Origin: Novosphingobium sp. Gsoil 351 | Lineage (GTDB): Bacteria > Pseudomonadota > Alphaproteobacteria > Sphingomonadales > Sphingomonadaceae | Length of the DNA stretch: 64,000 nt | Direction: 5' to 3' | Assembly: GCF_009707465.1 (NCBI RefSeq) | Contig: NZ_CP046120.1 | Coordinates: forward strand, 1,145,501 to 1,209,500 | Shown: positions 1 to 9,180 of the stretch, one piece after another | Position numbering within the stretch: position 1 is the stretch's first letter | Layout of the letters: each line of letters begins with the position of its first letter | Program-made: the position numbers and the translations under genes | The notes under the pieces: model-generated | The model's database searches: none | What the model saw: only the letters and a program-made list of their open reading frames with translations | What the model was told of the DNA's origin: nothing

Positions 1-181
1 TATGACGGCGGCCGCGTCAGATACTGAACGTATTACGGGGCAAAGGAACTATTCCAACCTCTTGCTTCAATATTCGGTGGATTTTGACCGTTACTCAAGT
101 GGCAAAATATATAAAAATTTCTGCTTGATTTACTTGGAGACCTTGCCAGCGGCGTCCAGGTCCGCCGGCGATCCCCCTTGT
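1..181. other. Left-edge intergenic DNA, no gene supported
   Basis: This stretch lies downstream of the large reverse-strand gene that ends at 182. It is more A/T-rich than its surroundings around 60-130. A short forward open frame covers it, but it has no recognisable domain or ribosome-binding site. I see no terminator hairpin with a T-run. Confidence 0.5.
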
Positions 182-3100
182 TCACGCGGCTATTGCAGTC
201 ATTAGATCCGGGGAGCGCAGCAGACCCGCAAGCTGTGGCTTGGCCGCAACCAGCGCTGTTATCGCCCGGTGAAGCGCCGCTGCGCGCGCCCCTGTCTCGA
301 TGGTCCTCGAGATGAACGTCAAGCGCTGATTTAGTACTTCGTCGCGACTTGCCTCATCCTCCCGCGTCATTGCAATCGTAAGCGCCTGTTCGAGAATGCC
401 CGTTGCGCCCATTTGATCGAAAGGAAGAAATTCAGCCAGTTTGTCGGCTAGGTCGGTGAGCTTCCAACTCAGCGCAAGCTGCATCCCCGCTTGGTGATAG
501 GCCTCACGCGTTTCGCCGACGGCAGTCTGGACATGGGTTAGGATCGCTTCGACAATTGGGACGACGTCGGTCTCGGGTCGCGCAAACCCAATGGCGATCT
601 TGAATAGGACGTCGGCCAAAGCCAGTGACGGCTCTTCGGTCAGTCGCGAGAGAAGCACTTGAGTGTCATCGACCGAAAACTGCGGCTTGCGCCTGCCCTT
701 CTGCGACAGCCCATCGATTGGTCCGGGGAGATAAAGCAGAAACTTCATGCCCCGCTCGTCGAGACGGTCGGCACGCGCGGCGATCGCATCGAGCCAGTCC
801 CGCGGTCGATCGGCCTCGTCGATGGTGTCGAGCAATTGATCGAAACGAGACAACAGGTTGGCCTCTACGGCATCCGGTATATGCCAAGTGTCCGACCAGG
901 TCGGATCCTCGCTGCGATCAAGTAGCGCGCTTATCGTGAACTGTGGACCAAATCCTCGCCGGACGTGCTCGAGCAATGTCGGCCGCTCGATCTGGTAGTG
1001 TCGGAACACGCGGCATATCAGGCCAGCATGGGCAAGCACCGCGAGACGGCGTCTAGGCAGCGGCCAACCCCTAATCGGCGTTTGCCAGCGCGTGACGACC
1101 GTCGTCAGGATTGCTGCGGTGCAGAAATCCTCCGCAAGGGCGGAAGCGTTGCCGTCAGCGGACCAAAGGGCAGCGAACAGTTCGTCGCCGACCGCGCGGC
1201 AATCGGGATCATGAATGTGCGCACATATCAGTTCAAAGGCGGCGAGTTGGCTGAACAGATCGCCTTGCTCGATCAGTGCTTTCGCCAAGGCAGCCGCCGT
1301 GGCGGCGTCCGGCAGAGGGACAAACGACCCAAGCTCGAATCCTGGGACAACAGCAAGGACAGCGCTGGCGATTGCGCTGACCGTGGGGTCCATTCCTTGG
1401 CGGCGAGCGGCCGCGAGCGAGGAGACCATCATATCAACAGTCCCGTCCTCTGCGGCCAGGCCAACAAGGCTTTCGTAGTGGAGTGAGGGAAGGTCTGCCA
1501 GTTCCTGGAACTCGAAATCCTCTTTGCCCATTGCCGCAATCATCTGGTCGACGAAGCCTTGCGCACTGCTGCGCGCGTCCTCGGCCAACTGCTGAAAGTG
1601 AGTCGAATTAAGCGGTCCCGCGACAGCGATTGCACGCCAACGCGCTTCCCTTTCGGGTGCCAGCGTGCGGGTAGAAAGAAGGTCGCGCAGCGCCTCCGTC
1701 CGAACAGCTGCTTGGGGTGAGTGAAGTCCCGAGTGCGCGAAGCGCAGACGGCGCTCCTCTCGCATGATGCAGACCGTCCCGTCGTCGGCCACCTCGAACC
1801 GATCAGCGATGAGTTCGCCTCCCGAATCGCGCAGTTCGGCAGACGACCCGCTGAGCGCTGCAGTTAGAAAAGCAGTCAGTTGTTCCTGTTCGATCCGCGC
1901 GCCATCGACGTTAACTGTCGCACGCCGGCCAATGGCTTCGCGAACTACGACATCCTGAAGGAGCTTGTCGCGAACGAACTGTGGGAGGTGCGCGATCATC
2001 CAGCGTGCAATTTCTTCTTCAGAAAGCAGTTCGACACCATCGGGCCCTTCGAGCCCGTTGCCGCGTTCGACGATGATCGCCTTCAGGCGGCCGATGACGT
2101 CGTCTACGAGGTTAGCATCCCTGCCGTGCAAGCGTTCGAGCGGAGAACCCGCGTACCAATCGTGATGAGCGCGGAGTTGGTCTTCGCTGAGCTCGAGCGG
2201 CGTCGCGAGGAGAGCGTGCAAACCGATTGTCAGTGTGTCGGCCCAAAGCGTCTCGTCCGGTGTGCCAGCCTCGTTGGCCAGCGAACGAACATCCGGCAGC
2301 GTGGCAAACAAATATTCCGCGGCCTTTTGGGCGGCGTCACCAGGCAGGGAGCCAAAGCACCGCTTGATCCCGACCGCCACCGCATAGGTCGTCTGCTCCA
2401 GCCAATGCCTTTCCAAAGGCAGGAGTATCGATCGGCGCAGCATCGGCAGCAGGACCGAAGCCTTGATCTCGCGCATCGCGCGGCCGGGCCCGTGGGACCA
2501 GTCGCTCTGCATCGCCGCCGCGACGACTTCACCGCTCTCGATGGGCACCAGCCCGATCCCGCAACTTCGCAAGCGCCGGAGGGCCGCACCATGACGCAGC
2601 TCATCGATGGCACCGATGTCCCGAAGGTGGTCGAGAACGTCGAGCGACAGCGCGACAGGCCCCGTTTCGCCCTGTGAATCGGTGAACTTGCCATACCGGT
2701 TGACGAAGCGATCGTCGGCAACGAGGCAGTCGATGTCTGCGCTGTCCTGCAGTATGGCCGTCAGCGGCTCGATGTTCGAAGTCGGCAAATCATCGTCGCC
2801 GTCATCCGCGTTCGGACCGCCTCCTCGCAACGCCCGCCCGATGATGGCGCGACCCGAGCGCAGCGCAACACTCAGAGTTCCTCTCAAGCCGTCAATCTCG
2901 CCCTTCAGCTTTTCAATCGCAGCATGCTCCTCGATTTCGCCCTCGGCTCGCGTAACGACTTCGCTTCCAACGATCAGCCGAGTGCCGACACGGCGCAGCG
3001 GCGCGATCAGTTCGCCGTCGATGAGATACAACAGGCTGACGCTGTCGAGCACCAACGGGCGAGACAAGTCGATCGGACGCTCTTCAGCCCATTCTTCCCG

Positions 3101-6100
3101 GACCGACGGGAACCTCCGCGCACGGGTGGCGTGCGCCTGATCGATCTCGCCTCGAGCAAGCAGCGCAGAGACCACACCGCCCACGCTCGCCAGTCGCGAC
3201 GCGAACGGCTCGGGATCTTGGAGTTGCTCTCCCAAGGAGCCCGGAACCCGCAGCGGCGGGATGTGGACCGCCATCCCCTGCTCGCCCTCGGCCGCCGCAA
3301 ACTGGTCCTCGATCGCTTCGAAGGATTGGTTGTGCGGGGCGACCTCGAGCTGGCGCGTGCGTACGAGCCGCATCGTCTCCTCCGCGCGCAGCGCCCGCGA
3401 TGGTTGCCCGCGGTTGCCATGCAGCAAGTCGTCGAGCAATGCGGGCAGAGTTCCGGCGGGCAACACGACTTGGTCGAATGTCTCGAATATGATCGGCAAC
3501 ACGCCGACCAGATGCAGCACGAGCAGAGCGGTGGGCTCGATGCCAATCCGCCGGACATCCGCAAGCGGCGTCTTCAGCCGATTGCCGGAGAATAGAGGCA
3601 GATAGAGACGGGTCCGAGCATCGGTCTTCGTCTCGTTCGCGGCTGCATGCTCAAGCAGGAGCGACGTCAATGTCGTCCCGAGCGGTCTTGCCGCAACGCT
3701 TACGGTAACCTCACTTGTGAGCAGCATGCGGTCGAGCCTGGCGCTTCGCTCGCGCTCCTCGTCGCGCCACGCGATCAGGTCACGAATTGGCCGCGTCTGG
3801 ATTGGACCATCATCGTTCGAAAGAGCGACGGCCTGGTTTAGCCAGGCGATCGCCTGATCCTCCAGGTCTTCGCCGCGTCGAAGCGCGAGGTGAAACGCGC
3901 TGATATAGACTTGCGGATCGTCGCCGCCTTTTGCTGCGGCGGCAGCCAGTAACGCCTTGCCGTCGGGATTCCCGGCGGAGGTCGCCAAGGCCGCGCTCTG
4001 CAAGAGTTGTCGCGCCGAGCGATGTTCGGCGCGGAGAAGGTCCTGTGTGCACAGCTCGGCGAGGCTGTTCCACTCGCCGGTCTCGATCGCGATGTTGATC
4101 TGAAGCTGGCGAAGGGCATCGTTGTCAGCGTCCTGAGCGCGCAGCGCCGATGTCAGAACCGCGGCCTCGGCTAGCCGGCCTTCGCGATACCGCACCCAAG
4201 CAAGCTGCGCTTGCAAGACGGGATCATGCTCGATGGTGTCGCCCAGCTCATCGAAAAAATCGCGCAATTCGCGATCACGGCCGAACCACGCAAAGGCGTT
4301 GGCCGCCATAACCGCATCGTCGACGCGCCTACGTCGTTGCCACAGCCAATAAGCGAAGTCGGGAAGTCTGGCGTCCTTGGCCTCCGCCATCGCCTGGACT
4401 GCAAACTGCAAATCCTGATCGTCACCGCTGCTCTCGAAGCGCTCGATGTGGAGGTCGGGGGTGTCCTCGCCCGCGACGTGGGCGACGAGATCGGCGAGTC
4501 GCTGACGCTCCTCCGCCGAGATCTCGTCCCCGGCCGCCGTCAACTTTTCGCGCGCTTCACCGAACCGTTCGGCACGGGCCAGTGATTCCACCTGAATCCC
4601 CGCGGCTTGCGTCCCCACGACTTCATTCAACCGGCTGCGATGCTTATCGACGAAGTCCGAAATGATCTGCGCGTCGTGACTGTGAACCGCCAGGTCGAAG
4701 GCCGCGCGGAGCTGCAAATCATCCCACCCGGTCACTACGGCCGCTTGATCGAGCTGGCGGGCAAGCGCCTGCCTGTCGAAGTCGATGTCGAACAGCGTAG
4801 AGAGCGGCGTGAACTTCACCACCGTCGCCGGGTCGCCAAGTCGCGCTGCGACGGTCGCCCTCGCCTCGGCCGAGGTTGCAGGATCGTTGGAGACCAACGC
4901 GAGGTACTGGCTGGTAAAGTCGACTAGCTCGATAAACGGCTCAGGCGCCTTGCCCTCCAGGTCGTCCAGCAGCTCCCTGGCGTCGGCCAGAGCGAGCGAT
5001 TTGAGCCGGTCGCCCTGGGGATCGTCGCGAAGCGTCGCCGGCGGCGGGAATGTCCAATGCGTCGTGACGACTTCCAAGCGCCGCTCAAGTGGAACGCACA
5101 GCGCCAGCCGGAAGCGCAGGCGGACAATACGCAGCGTACGGTTTTCGGCCATCTGCAGATCGGTGGCCGCCGAAAGCAGCCCCTCGCCAGATGCAACGTC
5201 GCGCTCTTCCGCGAGCCAAATGGCGAGGGTAACAAGCATGAAACCGTTGAGGTCGCCAGCGCTGAGATATTTCTTGAAATACTCAATCGCCGCGGCGCGG
5301 CCGTCCCGTCGCTGTAATGCGTCGAGCCGCAGCGAGTTCGAAGTGCGATCATCTTGCCCGCCGAGGAGGTGCAGGGCCGCGGCGGGATCGTTACGCGCGA
5401 GCGCAATTCTGGCGCGGTCGGACGACAGCTCGATATCGTCGTAACTGGAAGCGTGTGCGAGCCACCGTTCCGCGGTCTCGGCATCGCCATCGCGTGCGCA
5501 CGTTGCCGCAACGAAGCGAAATACTCTGCTGCGGACGGACGGGCTTGCGCCGGCGAGGTTGCCGGTGAGAACCCTCTCGGCCAACTGCTCCGCGCGGGCG
5601 CGCCCATCCGGATCAACGATGGCGCGCGTCGATTCGCGTCGATCCAGCTCCAGCTCCAAGAACCGATCAATGACGTCGACCGGCGGATCGCGCGTCGCGA
5701 GCAATCGGTCCAGCTTCTCATCGGCCGTGCGGATGTCGGCGCGGATGGTTTCGGTTCGGACATCGTCGACGGCCAGGATGAGCTTGGTATCGAAGCTCGA
5801 CCGTGCGCGAAGCGACAACGCGAGGAACGCCACCGCATACTCGAGGAGCGGCGCGCCGAACCAATCGCCATCGTCCGCGGTCGCACCGTACAGCGCCTTG
5901 GCGTCCGCCTCGAATGCCGAAATGTCGTTGCCCGCGATGAATTCGAGCGTCGCCTGCTTGAGCAGCGACTGGACATCGTCGCGCGTCAGCCAAGCCTGCG
6001 CGTCCGCGCGATCAAAGATGACAGGCCGATCGGACAGTTGCGACTTGGCCCAGGCCCACGCCGTTCCGATTGCCGTATCGCTCGACTGGCGCAGAACTGC

Positions 6101-6250
6101 GATTGCCTCATCGAGTTCGGCGGTCACGTCGGCGGGGTTGGCTGCGGCGAGTTCCGCACCGCGTCGATCCCATTGACGTCGCGCAACGGCGAGGAACGGC
6201 CGGGCTACGAGCCCTGCTACCTTGCCGAGTAGAGGTTCCGGGAGAGACAT
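182..6250 (-). CDS. Giant repeat protein with central PIN-like domain
   Basis: A 2022-residue protein. Roughly residues 1-900 are alanine/leucine-rich helical pairs of TPR-like character (for example stretches reading AWVRYREGRLAEAA and AFHLALRRGED). Around residues 1060-1190 is a segment that reads like a PIN nuclease: LVLDSVSLLYL with an early Asp, an internal acidic patch after EVVTRAEGEIEEH, and DIDCLVADDRF with a late Asp pair. The last 830 residues are helical and unrecognised. No signal peptide or membrane segment is evident, so it should be cytosolic. It follows the E1-JAB gene on the same strand after a 432-bp gap and could be an effector of that cassette or an independent defence gene. 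The ORF is certain; the nuclease reading is inference. Confidence 0.8.
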   Translation of the reverse strand: MSLPEPLLGKVAGLVARPFLAVARRQWDRRGAELAAANPADVTAELDEAIAVLRQSSDTAIGTAWAWAKSQLSDRPVIFDRADAQAWLTRDDVQSLLKQATLEFIAGNDISAFEADAKALYGATADDGDWFGAPLLEYAVAFLALSLRARSSFDTKLILAVDDVRTETIRADIRTADEKLDRLLATRDPPVDVIDRFLELELDRRESTRAIVDPDGRARAEQLAERVLTGNLAGASPSVRSRVFRFVAATCARDGDAETAERWLAHASSYDDIELSSDRARIALARNDPAAALHLLGGQDDRTSNSLRLDALQRRDGRAAAIEYFKKYLSAGDLNGFMLVTLAIWLAEERDVASGEGLLSAATDLQMAENRTLRIVRLRFRLALCVPLERRLEVVTTHWTFPPPATLRDDPQGDRLKSLALADARELLDDLEGKAPEPFIELVDFTSQYLALVSNDPATSAEARATVAARLGDPATVVKFTPLSTLFDIDFDRQALARQLDQAAVVTGWDDLQLRAAFDLAVHSHDAQIISDFVDKHRSRLNEVVGTQAAGIQVESLARAERFGEAREKLTAAGDEISAEERQRLADLVAHVAGEDTPDLHIERFESSGDDQDLQFAVQAMAEAKDARLPDFAYWLWQRRRRVDDAVMAANAFAWFGRDRELRDFFDELGDTIEHDPVLQAQLAWVRYREGRLAEAAVLTSALRAQDADNDALRQLQINIAIETGEWNSLAELCTQDLLRAEHRSARQLLQSAALATSAGNPDGKALLAAAAAKGGDDPQVYISAFHLALRRGEDLEDQAIAWLNQAVALSNDDGPIQTRPIRDLIAWRDEERERSARLDRMLLTSEVTVSVAARPLGTTLTSLLLEHAAANETKTDARTRLYLPLFSGNRLKTPLADVRRIGIEPTALLVLHLVGVLPIIFETFDQVVLPAGTLPALLDDLLHGNRGQPSRALRAEETMRLVRTRQLEVAPHNQSFEAIEDQFAAAEGEQGMAVHIPPLRVPGSLGEQLQDPEPFASRLASVGGVVSALLARGEIDQAHATRARRFPSVREEWAEERPIDLSRPLVLDSVSLLYLIDGELIAPLRRVGTRLIVGSEVVTRAEGEIEEHAAIEKLKGEIDGLRGTLSVALRSGRAIIGRALRGGGPNADDGDDDLPTSNIEPLTAILQDSADIDCLVADDRFVNRYGKFTDSQGETGPVALSLDVLDHLRDIGAIDELRHGAALRRLRSCGIGLVPIESGEVVAAAMQSDWSHGPGRAMREIKASVLLPMLRRSILLPLERHWLEQTTYAVAVGIKRCFGSLPGDAAQKAAEYLFATLPDVRSLANEAGTPDETLWADTLTIGLHALLATPLELSEDQLRAHHDWYAGSPLERLHGRDANLVDDVIGRLKAIIVERGNGLEGPDGVELLSEEEIARWMIAHLPQFVRDKLLQDVVVREAIGRRATVNVDGARIEQEQLTAFLTAALSGSSAELRDSGGELIADRFEVADDGTVCIMREERRLRFAHSGLHSPQAAVRTEALRDLLSTRTLAPEREARWRAIAVAGPLNSTHFQQLAEDARSSAQGFVDQMIAAMGKEDFEFQELADLPSLHYESLVGLAAEDGTVDMMVSSLAAARRQGMDPTVSAIASAVLAVVPGFELGSFVPLPDAATAAALAKALIEQGDLFSQLAAFELICAHIHDPDCRAVGDELFAALWSADGNASALAEDFCTAAILTTVVTRWQTPIRGWPLPRRRLAVLAHAGLICRVFRHYQIERPTLLEHVRRGFGPQFTISALLDRSEDPTWSDTWHIPDAVEANLLSRFDQLLDTIDEADRPRDWLDAIAARADRLDERGMKFLLYLPGPIDGLSQKGRRKPQFSVDDTQVLLSRLTEEPSLALADVLFKIAIGFARPETDVVPIVEAILTHVQTAVGETREAYHQAGMQLALSWKLTDLADKLAEFLPFDQMGATGILEQALTIAMTREDEASRDEVLNQRLTFISRTIETGARAAALHRAITALVAAKPQLAGLLRSPDLMTAIAA

Positions 6251-6682
6251 TTCTTACCGTTCCCCTGCTTCGGGAGTGCGCATCGACTCAAGGCGCATAT
6301 GTCCTTGGCCTTGCCCTTCGTTCAAGTACGGCTGCACACGCGGCGGGCGGTCGAAGTGCCGCGCCGTTTATTCGCCGACCGGACGTCGCGTCGTCGCGTT
6401 CAAAGCAGGCGAACGGGAGGGCAACGTGGTTGTCGTCACTTCCAAGATCTCCCCGCAAATGGAGAGCCGGAGTCGTACAAGCTTAGTTCGTCGCTGAGCG
6501 TGCTGCCGGACCGATACATCGATCGTCAACGCTTCGAACGGGCGGCTGCTTGAGGACACTCGGCTCTCGATTTTGAGGGCGGGGAGCGGGCCCGCGGTTA
6601 GCATGTCGGCAAATTTGAAGCGACGGGGAGTCGGAAATTGGCTCCGCTCGCCGCCATAGTACGGAGTGCGTTGGCCAATGCT
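6251..6682. other. 432-bp gap between giant protein and E1-JAB gene
   Basis: No open frame here has recognisable protein content on either strand. The stretch could hold a separate promoter for the giant gene, because its length argues against simple read-through coupling. I see no clear -35/-10 pair and no strong hairpin. Confidence 0.4.
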
Positions 6683-8053
6683 CTACCCGTCGAATCCGGG
6701 CAGTTGCATCGCGTCTCCCATCCCGTAACGGCGCACGCATTCGCGACATTGCGGCTCGCGACGGGGTAGGACAGCTTTGATGAGGCGCTTGAGGAAATGG
6801 AAGTGGGTGTAGGGCGGCGTGTTCGCTGGCCTACGCAGCGCCAGGAAGTCGAACAGGAAATCGTTGACCGCGTGCGCCGCAGCGACAGCGTTCAAGGTGA
6901 TCACGCTCGGATTGGCTTCGTTCGTCCCATAGGCCTGGTCTTTGCGCTCTTGGTCAGTTTTGGCCTCGACTGCCAATTGCCCGGTATCGATGAAGCCGTT
7001 GCACCAGAGGCAGCCCTCGCCGGGCCGCACTTGGCGAACTACGCTCATTGACTCGTCGAGGCAGCCATTGGCCGCGGACCGGATCTTTGCGCCGAGCTGG
7101 ACGACCGGGATGAGATACTGGTGCGCGAGCGCATTGACGATTAGCCGCGCCCGCATGGAGTCAGCGGCAAGGAAGATATAGTCGCAGCTTCTTAGCTGCA
7201 TCGCCACCGAACGCCTTGCGACGTCGCCGTCAATCTCGGTCAAACTTATGCCCGGCGCCGCCTCCCGCGCATGCCGGGCCGCGATCTGCGTCTTCGTGAG
7301 ACCATCGCGGACGTCGCGCTGGGTCGCGCCGACCACGCGGGAAAGGTTGGTCTCCTCGATATGGTCCGGATCGATGAGGATCAGCTCGCCAACACCAAGT
7401 CTTGCCAGATACTCGCTAACCAAGGAGCCGACGCCTCCGAGCCCGACGACGGCGACCTTGCTGGCTTTGAGCATTGTCTGTCCCGCCACGCCGAACATCC
7501 GGACTTGGCGGTCGAAGGCAACGTCGGCGTAGCCGGTCTGGCGCGGCGCCGGATAAAATCGCCGAATCGTCTGGCCGATCACGCGCAGCTCGCCGAGCGT
7601 GCACCGAGCCCGACCGGGCAACCAGACGTCGGCTTGCGCGGAGTCGCGGCCGAAGACTAAGGCGCCGACGGGGATGCCCTTGCCGATATCGAGCAGCGCC
7701 GGATAGCCGCGCTCATGCGAGTCGAGATCAATCGTGCTGAAGGCGACGCGGTCACCGCAATCGTGATTATGGACCGCAAGATAGGCAAGCTTTTCATTGC
7801 GGCATTGGATGATCTGGCGATGGATGAAGGTCGGGTGCAGCGCGCGATAGCCGATCTTGCCTTTGACATAGTCGCGCCCTGGCAGCGCGAGCTCGATGTG
7901 CCGAACGACGAACCGTAGCACGTCACCGTCGCGCACTACGCCGGCATGAAGGACGGCGCCATGCTCGTCACGGTCGCCGGGGAAGAGATGCCCAAGCAGC
8001 TGGTCGTGATGCGCCGCGCCGATCCAGACGTCGCAGGTGGCGGAGGCAATCAT
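6683..8053 (-). CDS. JAB deubiquitinase-like / ThiF-type E1 fusion
   Basis: A 456-residue protein with two modules. Residues about 1-165 carry a JAMM/JAB metalloprotease signature: His95-x-His97 followed by Ser106-x-x-Asp109, with Glu30 as the possible upstream acid. Residues about 175-456 are an E1/ThiF adenylyltransferase: GLGGVG nucleotide loop at 204-209, an acidic strand end LIDPD, Arg239 in NLSRV, and two CxxC pairs (348/351 and 436/439) that should bind zinc. Known role of these families: activating a ubiquitin-like C terminus and cutting it off targets. The gene overlaps the E2-like gene upstream by 4 bp, so the two are translationally coupled. The fusion puts activation and removal in one polypeptide. 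Confidence 0.88.
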   Translation of the reverse strand: MIASATCDVWIGAAHHDQLLGHLFPGDRDEHGAVLHAGVVRDGDVLRFVVRHIELALPGRDYVKGKIGYRALHPTFIHRQIIQCRNEKLAYLAVHNHDCGDRVAFSTIDLDSHERGYPALLDIGKGIPVGALVFGRDSAQADVWLPGRARCTLGELRVIGQTIRRFYPAPRQTGYADVAFDRQVRMFGVAGQTMLKASKVAVVGLGGVGSLVSEYLARLGVGELILIDPDHIEETNLSRVVGATQRDVRDGLTKTQIAARHAREAAPGISLTEIDGDVARRSVAMQLRSCDYIFLAADSMRARLIVNALAHQYLIPVVQLGAKIRSAANGCLDESMSVVRQVRPGEGCLWCNGFIDTGQLAVEAKTDQERKDQAYGTNEANPSVITLNAVAAAHAVNDFLFDFLALRRPANTPPYTHFHFLKRLIKAVLPRREPQCRECVRRYGMGDAMQLPGFDG

Positions 8054-8436
8054 GGCAACTTCTCCAGGAAGTCGAGGACCTTGATGAACTTGGCGACCGC
8101 GGTCTGCGGGCAGGTTTGGATCTGGTTGTTGCGGCGCGATACCTGGATGGCGGGGCGACCGTCAAAGGAGGCGCCATGGGTCACCGGCGTCTCGAACCCT
8201 TTGCCATCGGCTCGCCGCACGGCCGCATCGATGAACAAAGGGTAGATGTCGGCATTGGGATAGAGCGCCGTGATGTGGCCGCCCATCCAGGTCTGCCGCG
8301 GCGAGAAGTGCGCCCCTAGGTCCACCGGATCGACGATCACGCGGGCACCACCTTCGCCATCGTCATTGGCCGTGACCTGCGCCTCCGGGAAAGCGCGCCT
8401 CAGTTCCACGACCGCTTCGCTGACGTCCGAGTTCAT
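8050..8436 (-). CDS. Prokaryotic E2-like protein (Prok-E2 superfamily)
   Basis: A 128-residue protein whose strand-rich middle (HITALYPNADIYPLFID, about 54-70) resembles the E2/UBC meander, followed by a flap (FDGRPAIQVSRR, 91-102) and a C-terminal helix. Position between the ubiquitin-like gene (18 bp upstream) and the E1 gene (4-bp overlap) supports an E2 role. The only cysteine in the whole protein is Cys109, in QTCPQTA, where many E2s have a Trp-containing motif rather than the active-site Cys. The transfer chemistry may therefore be displaced or absent. The fold assignment rests on gene context plus a weak pattern match. Confidence 0.7.
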   Translation of the reverse strand: MNSDVSEAVVELRRAFPEAQVTANDDGEGGARVIVDPVDLGAHFSPRQTWMGGHITALYPNADIYPLFIDAAVRRADGKGFETPVTHGASFDGRPAIQVSRRNNQIQTCPQTAVAKFIKVLDFLEKLP

Positions 8437-8453
8437 CTCGAGGCCCCTGGCGA

Positions 8454-8726
8454 TCAGCTGTTGTCGTCAGGCGCGATGGCGGTGAAGCTCGAATTCTCGT
8501 TGAGCTTCACCGTGTCATTGTCCCCGATCACTTTACTGGAGCCGTTGGCGAGTTCCTCCTGCAGGACGAAGTTCGGCTGGATCGTCACGCCTTGCGCGAT
8601 GGCCGCCTGCTTGATCTCCAGGCCGGTCGAGTCCTTGTCGGGCATCGTGACCTTATGGCCGTTGACCTCGATCTCAATAGTCTTGGGTTTGTCCGGCTTG
8701 CCGGCCCCGCCATCCTTTGCAGCCAT
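8454..8726 (-). CDS. Ubiquitin-like protein, single multiubiquitin-type domain
   Basis: A 90-residue protein with a charged N-terminal tail (1-14) and one beta-grasp unit (about 15-86) that begins KTIEIEVNGHKVTMPD and continues through LEIKQAAIAQGVTIQ, matching the multiubiquitin (Multi_ubiq) pattern. Proteins of that family often carry several copies; here there is one. The C terminus ends APDDNS, with no Gly-Gly or terminal Gly, so conjugation would need trimming or a different linkage. A good ribosome-binding site (AAAGGAG) precedes the ATG. It is the first gene of the cassette, divergent from the XRE regulator. Confidence 0.8.
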   Translation of the reverse strand: MAAKDGGAGKPDKPKTIEIEVNGHKVTMPDKDSTGLEIKQAAIAQGVTIQPNFVLQEELANGSSKVIGDNDTVKLNENSSFTAIAPDDNS

Positions 8727-8750
8727 CGCACTTTCTCCTTTGACAATCGA

Positions 8751-8809
8751 TTGCTCTTAAGCAACACATATAGACGTTGCCGATGGGCAATGCAATTGCC
8801 TTTTAGCAA
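8751..8809. promoter_or_regulatory. Three 14-bp operator-like dyads between ubl and xre
   Basis: Three inverted repeats of the form TTGCY-N4-RGCAA lie in the 101-bp divergent gap: TTGCTCTTAAGCAA (8751-8764), TTGCCGATGGGCAA (8777-8790) and TTGCCTTTTAGCAA (8796-8809). The first two have perfect 5-bp arms; the third has one mismatch. Their centres are 26 and 19 bp apart. The neighbouring XRE protein is the natural candidate to bind them, repressing itself and the conjugation cassette. Confidence 0.72.
8767..8795 (-). promoter_or_regulatory. Predicted sigma-70 promoter of the ubiquitin-like operon
   Basis: On the reverse strand TTGCAT (8790-8795) and TATATG (8767-8772) are separated by 17 bp, close to sigma-70 consensus. 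They lie about 40 bp before the ATG of the ubiquitin-like gene. One operator-like dyad fills the spacer and others flank it, so a bound repressor would block the promoter. Confidence 0.5.
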
Positions 8810-8827
8810 CTCCTGGAGATATTTTGG

Positions 8828-9178
8828 ATGGACAAGCGCAAATTCGATTTCCAGGCGTTCCAGCGCGCCGTGGGCGCGACCGTCGAGGCCCGCGGGACGA
8901 ACTGGAAGAGGGTGAGCGAGGAAACCGGCATCTCGCAGACGACCCTGTCGCGGATGACACGCGGACGTCAGCCGGATGCCGAAGGTCTAACTGCGCTCGC
9001 AGCCTGGTCGGGGGTTAATCCAGTCGATTTCATGACGGGGCCCAAACATCCGCGCGAATCGATCGCAATGGTCGGGCGCCTGCTACGCGACGATCCGAAC
9101 CTCGACGATGACGGCGCCGAGGCGCTGGAGGCGATCATCCGGGCCGCCTATGCGCGCTTTAAACGGTCGCAGACTTAG
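8828..9178 (+). CDS. XRE-type helix-turn-helix regulator
   Basis: A 116-residue protein. Residues about 10-62 form a lambda-repressor-like helix-turn-helix, with ETGISQTTLSRMTRG as the turn and recognition helix, followed by an acidic helical tail with DDPNLDDDGAEALE that may dimerise. The ATG has a GGAG site about 9 bp upstream. It is divergent from the ubiquitin-like operon and convergent with the small gene ending at 9181, only 2 bp away. The three dyads in its upstream region suggest autoregulation and control of the conjugation cassette. Confidence 0.85.
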   Translation: MDKRKFDFQAFQRAVGATVEARGTNWKRVSEETGISQTTLSRMTRGRQPDAEGLTALAAWSGVNPVDFMTGPKHPRESIAMVGRLLRDDPNLDDDGAEALEAIIRAAYARFKRSQT

Positions 9179-9180
9179 TT

